6,894 nt of DNA, from positions 1 through 6,894 of the forward strand of contig CAITYI010000272.1 of NCBI GenBank assembly GCA_903896585.1, written 5' to 3'. Of the stretch, positions 5,665-6,894 are shown in pieces (within the stretch, counting starts at the first letter, position 1; each line of letters begins with the position of its first letter). Below the pieces are notes generated by a model. The model was not told where the DNA came from. It saw nothing but the letters and a program-made list of their open reading frames with translations, and did no database searches. The position numbers were made by a program, and so were the translations under genes. The stretch comes from an uncultured bacterium (lineage in GTDB: Bacteria > Actinomycetota > Actinomycetes > S36-B12).

Positions 5665-5749
5665 TGCGGCAACTCCTAAAATAAGAACAGGCCGGGTGAA
5701 CCTACCTGCGGTTGCAGTTAAACCTACCTGCCGTTGCAGTTAATGGTGG
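5665..5749. promoter_or_regulatory. Divergent promoter region
   Basis: An 85-bp gap separates the start of the mutarotase-like gene (-) from the start of the P-loop kinase gene (+), so it must hold promoters for both directions. On the minus strand a Shine-Dalgarno (AGGAG) lies before the ATG at 5664, and TAGGTT (5704 to 5699) could serve as a -10 box giving a leader of about 28 bases. On the plus strand the kinase ATG lies only seven bases after the second repeat, with no real Shine-Dalgarno, so its promoter would overlap the repeats. I see no clear -35 match for either gene. Confidence 0.55.
5699..5742. repeat. Two adjacent 22-bp direct repeats (candidate operators)
   Basis: Copies 5699-5720 and 5721-5742 abut and differ at one base only (G at 5710, C at 5732). 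Both begin AACCTACCTGC and end GTTGCAGTTA. Each contains a small inverted repeat, CTGC-N4-GCAG. The 22-bp period is close to two helical turns, so proteins bound to both copies would sit on the same DNA face. The position in the middle of a divergent promoter fits binding sites for a regulator of both genes. The repeat is seen directly; the regulatory role is inferred. Confidence 0.85.
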
Positions 5750-6283
5750 ATGATGTCACCCGTGCAACTTGTTGTGATAGCCGGACCCGCGGGAACGGGG
5801 AAATCTACCTTGGCCAATGCCTTGGCAAAGGAACTCAATGCGACTCACCTGGATTTTGACACCGTCAACACCGAACTCGTTCGGCAAAAACGCGCAGAGC
5901 ACCCACAGCTACCCGAGCCAGAGCTCCTGGCGAAAATTAAGGGGGAGCGTTACCTCAGGCTCGCACAGGCAATTCGAGAGTCGGTAGACCCCACGGTCAT
6001 TGCATCCGGTCCCTTTTCCCAGCATTCCCAAGATGCTCGGTTGTGGAATCAGTGGCTCCAAGACTGCGGCAATGCTCGTGCCGTTGAATTTTTCTGGCTC
6101 GATCTGGACCCGGAAATTCGGCGGTTGCGGATTCTACGCAGGGGTTCGGCACGCGACGCCCCGATCGTGGAGTCAGACCTGGTCCTCGAGCCGGTCCCCT
6201 GGCCCGTTTTCCCCCATCACCTGGTTGCTGCAGGAACTCCCACGGCGGAGCAACTGGCGGCGGTTCTCGACCAAATTAGGTAA
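5750..6283 (+). CDS. Small P-loop kinase (gluconokinase/shikimate-kinase-like AAA NTPase)
   Basis: Cytosolic ATP-binding protein of 177 residues. Walker A is GPAGTGKST (12-20), with Lys18 contacting phosphate. DFD (36-38 region, in THLDFDTVN) is like the substrate/Mg-binding DxD of shikimate and gluconate kinases. FFWLDLDPEIRRLRILRRGSARDAP supplies the strand and Arg-rich lid expected in this group, and TAEQLAAVLDQI ends the protein as in gluconokinases. Its length matches gluconokinase (about 165-180), but the GntK-type motifs are not exact, so a sugar or small-metabolite kinase of unknown substrate is the safe call. The start must be ATG 5750 or 5753, because TAA at 5741 is in frame. There is almost no room for a Shine-Dalgarno (GGTGG abuts the ATG), so the mRNA may be leaderless, as is common in actinobacteria. 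It is divergent from the mutarotase/isomerase pair and shares the repeat-bearing control region with it. Confidence 0.75.
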   Translation: MMSPVQLVVIAGPAGTGKSTLANALAKELNATHLDFDTVNTELVRQKRAEHPQLPEPELLAKIKGERYLRLAQAIRESVDPTVIASGPFSQHSQDARLWNQWLQDCGNARAVEFFWLDLDPEIRRLRILRRGSARDAPIVESDLVLEPVPWPVFPHHLVAAGTPTAEQLAAVLDQIR

Positions 6284-6313
6284 CGATTCAATAACGGGCA
6301 GGTGAATTTCTGC

Positions 6314-6336
6314 TGGACAGAGATACCGTATGTCCA
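6314..6336. promoter_or_regulatory. Spaced inverted repeat upstream of second PfkB gene
   Basis: TGGACA (6314-6319) and TGTCCA (6331-6336) form a perfect six-base inverted repeat with an 11-base spacer, in the 108-bp gap 6284-6391. The geometry (17 bp between arm starts) would suit a dimeric regulator. It is short enough to be chance, but it lies only seven bases from a second, longer palindrome. I saw no convincing promoter boxes in this gap. Confidence 0.3.
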
Positions 6337-6342
6337 CCGCAC

Positions 6343-6356
6343 TGACATCGATGTCA
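6343..6356. promoter_or_regulatory. Perfect 14-bp palindrome, candidate operator
   Basis: TGACATCGATGTCA reads identically on both strands and has a central CG, the general form of operators bound by LacI-family sugar repressors. It ends 35 bases before the ATG of the second PfkB kinase gene, and the CATAAA beside it (6355-6360) could be part of a -10 box, so a bound protein would block transcription. Fructose and tagatose kinase genes are commonly under such repressors. The palindrome is seen; the regulator is not in the window. Confidence 0.5.
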
Positions 6357-6379
6357 TAAAGACTACCCGTCGCATTACC

Positions 6380-6388
6380 GGAGGGAGG
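6380..6388 (+). promoter_or_regulatory. Strong Shine-Dalgarno for the second PfkB gene
   Basis: GGAGGGAGG carries two overlapping GGAGG-like cores, ending three bases before the ATG at 6392; the upstream core lies seven bases away. This supports the ATG at 6392 as the true start and suggests efficient translation once the gene is transcribed. Confidence 0.75.
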
Positions 6389-6391
6389 CCG

Positions 6392-6894
6392 ATGACCTTA
6401 ATCATCGTCAACCCGAATCCGGTTTTTGACCGAACAATCACGGTCGCCGAGCTCGTGCCCGGTGCGGTCATGCGAACCCTTGATGTTGAATTGACCGCCG
6501 GCGGCAAGGGCATCAATGTCGCTCGAGTGCTCAGAGCTCTTGAAACTCCTGCGCGCCTGGTTATTCCCACCGGGAGAGAAGATCGGGTCAAATACGAATC
6601 CCTGCTCGAGGACGAGGGGGCGGTGGCCGAATTCGTCGAAGTTGCCGGTCCGATTCGCATGGCCAGCATTTACCGGGAAATGGTAAGCAGCCGCGTCACG
6701 GTGGTGAATGACGCCGGTCACCCCATGTCAATTGACGACTGGCAGTCCATTCATCGGGCAATCGTCGACACCGTCACGGCCGGTGACATTGTCGCGGTCA
6801 TGGGCAGTTTCCCACCGGGTCTGGATCCACAAGCACTTGTTGAGTTAACCGAGGCCCTGCACGACAAAGGCGTCAAAATTCTTCTCGATGTCAA
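6392..6894 (+). CDS. 1-phosphofructokinase/tagatose-6-phosphate kinase-type PfkB kinase (3' partial)
   Basis: The reading frame from the ATG at 6392 stays open to the right edge; 167 residues are visible of the roughly 305-320 usual for the family, so the C-terminal GAGD signature is outside. The start MTLIIVNPNPVFDRTITV matches the FruK/LacC/PfkB hexose-phosphate kinase group (consensus TxNPAxDxT), with substrate-contacting Asp13. LTAGGKGINVARVLRAL is the first PfkB signature, GGKGxNVAR being typical of this subgroup. SRVTVVNDAG stands where the family has the T-x-x-NE-x-G element, and VMGSFPPGL corresponds to GSLPPG. It would phosphorylate fructose-1-phosphate, tagatose-6-phosphate or a similar substrate to a ketose bisphosphate for an aldolase. 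An Asp replaces the usual Glu in the NE motif (VVND), a conservative change. It follows the P-loop kinase by 108 bp, with its own candidate operator and strong Shine-Dalgarno. Subgroup is secure, exact substrate not. Confidence 0.88.
   Translation, partial: MTLIIVNPNPVFDRTITVAELVPGAVMRTLDVELTAGGKGINVARVLRALETPARLVIPTGREDRVKYESLLEDEGAVAEFVEVAGPIRMASIYREMVSSRVTVVNDAGHPMSIDDWQSIHRAIVDTVTAGDIVAVMGSFPPGLDPQALVELTEALHDKGVKILLDV

Noticed and set aside
6217..6669. Minus-strand open frame of 150 codons across the P-loop kinase end and the second PfkB start
   Set aside because: The plus strand here holds a clear PfkB frame with a strong Shine-Dalgarno and family motifs; the minus frame is a Ser/Arg/Thr-rich shadow.
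1..6894. Mobile element, integron, toxin-antitoxin or defence system
   Set aside because: No transposase, integrase, terminal inverted repeats, target duplications or defence-type domains are visible; all genes have carbohydrate-metabolism families or a small-molecule kinase fold.

Overview
The window looks like bacterial chromosomal DNA of moderate GC content (roughly 50-55% by eye). Genes are densely packed and several have strong GGAGG-type Shine-Dalgarno sequences. A mid-GC actinobacterium, perhaps a freshwater or marine lineage, is my best guess. It rests on general protein style, a GTG start and a possible leaderless gene, so it is weak. There are no tRNA or rRNA genes, no CRISPR array, and no transposase or phage gene. 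The content is sugar and polyol metabolism throughout.

Layout. Positions 2-3422 (+) hold four genes in one direction. They are a class II (zinc) aldolase cut by the left edge, a ribitol-dehydrogenase-like SDR, a probable class I (Schiff-base) aldolase-like barrel protein, and a ribokinase-type PfkB sugar kinase whose start overlaps the preceding stop by one base. The set suits a route in which a polyol or sugar is interconverted with a ketose (SDR), phosphorylated (kinase) and split by an aldolase into DHAP plus an aldehyde. The exact substrate cannot be read from the sequence.

Positions 3420-3470 are three tandem 16-bp repeats between convergent genes. They form small hairpins and place stop codons in all three forward frames. 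Positions 3474-5664 (-) hold two genes read right to left: a galactose-mutarotase-like protein, then a class I mannose-6-phosphate-isomerase-like protein. The 85-bp gap 5665-5749 separates this pair from a divergent gene and carries two near-identical 22-bp tandem repeats, probably a control region.

Positions 5750-6283 (+) encode a small P-loop kinase of the gluconokinase/shikimate-kinase type. From 6392 to the right edge runs the first half of a second PfkB kinase, of the 1-phosphofructokinase/tagatose-6-phosphate kinase type. It is preceded by a perfect 14-bp palindrome with a central CG, a good operator candidate.

The region therefore reads as a carbohydrate-use island with three separately controlled units. 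No transporter and no DNA-binding regulator is visible; they would have to lie outside the window. The most interesting points are the pairing of two unrelated aldolases with a ribitol-dehydrogenase-like SDR whose cofactor site looks altered, the hairpin plus offset start at the class I aldolase gene, and three distinct intergenic repeat or palindrome structures.
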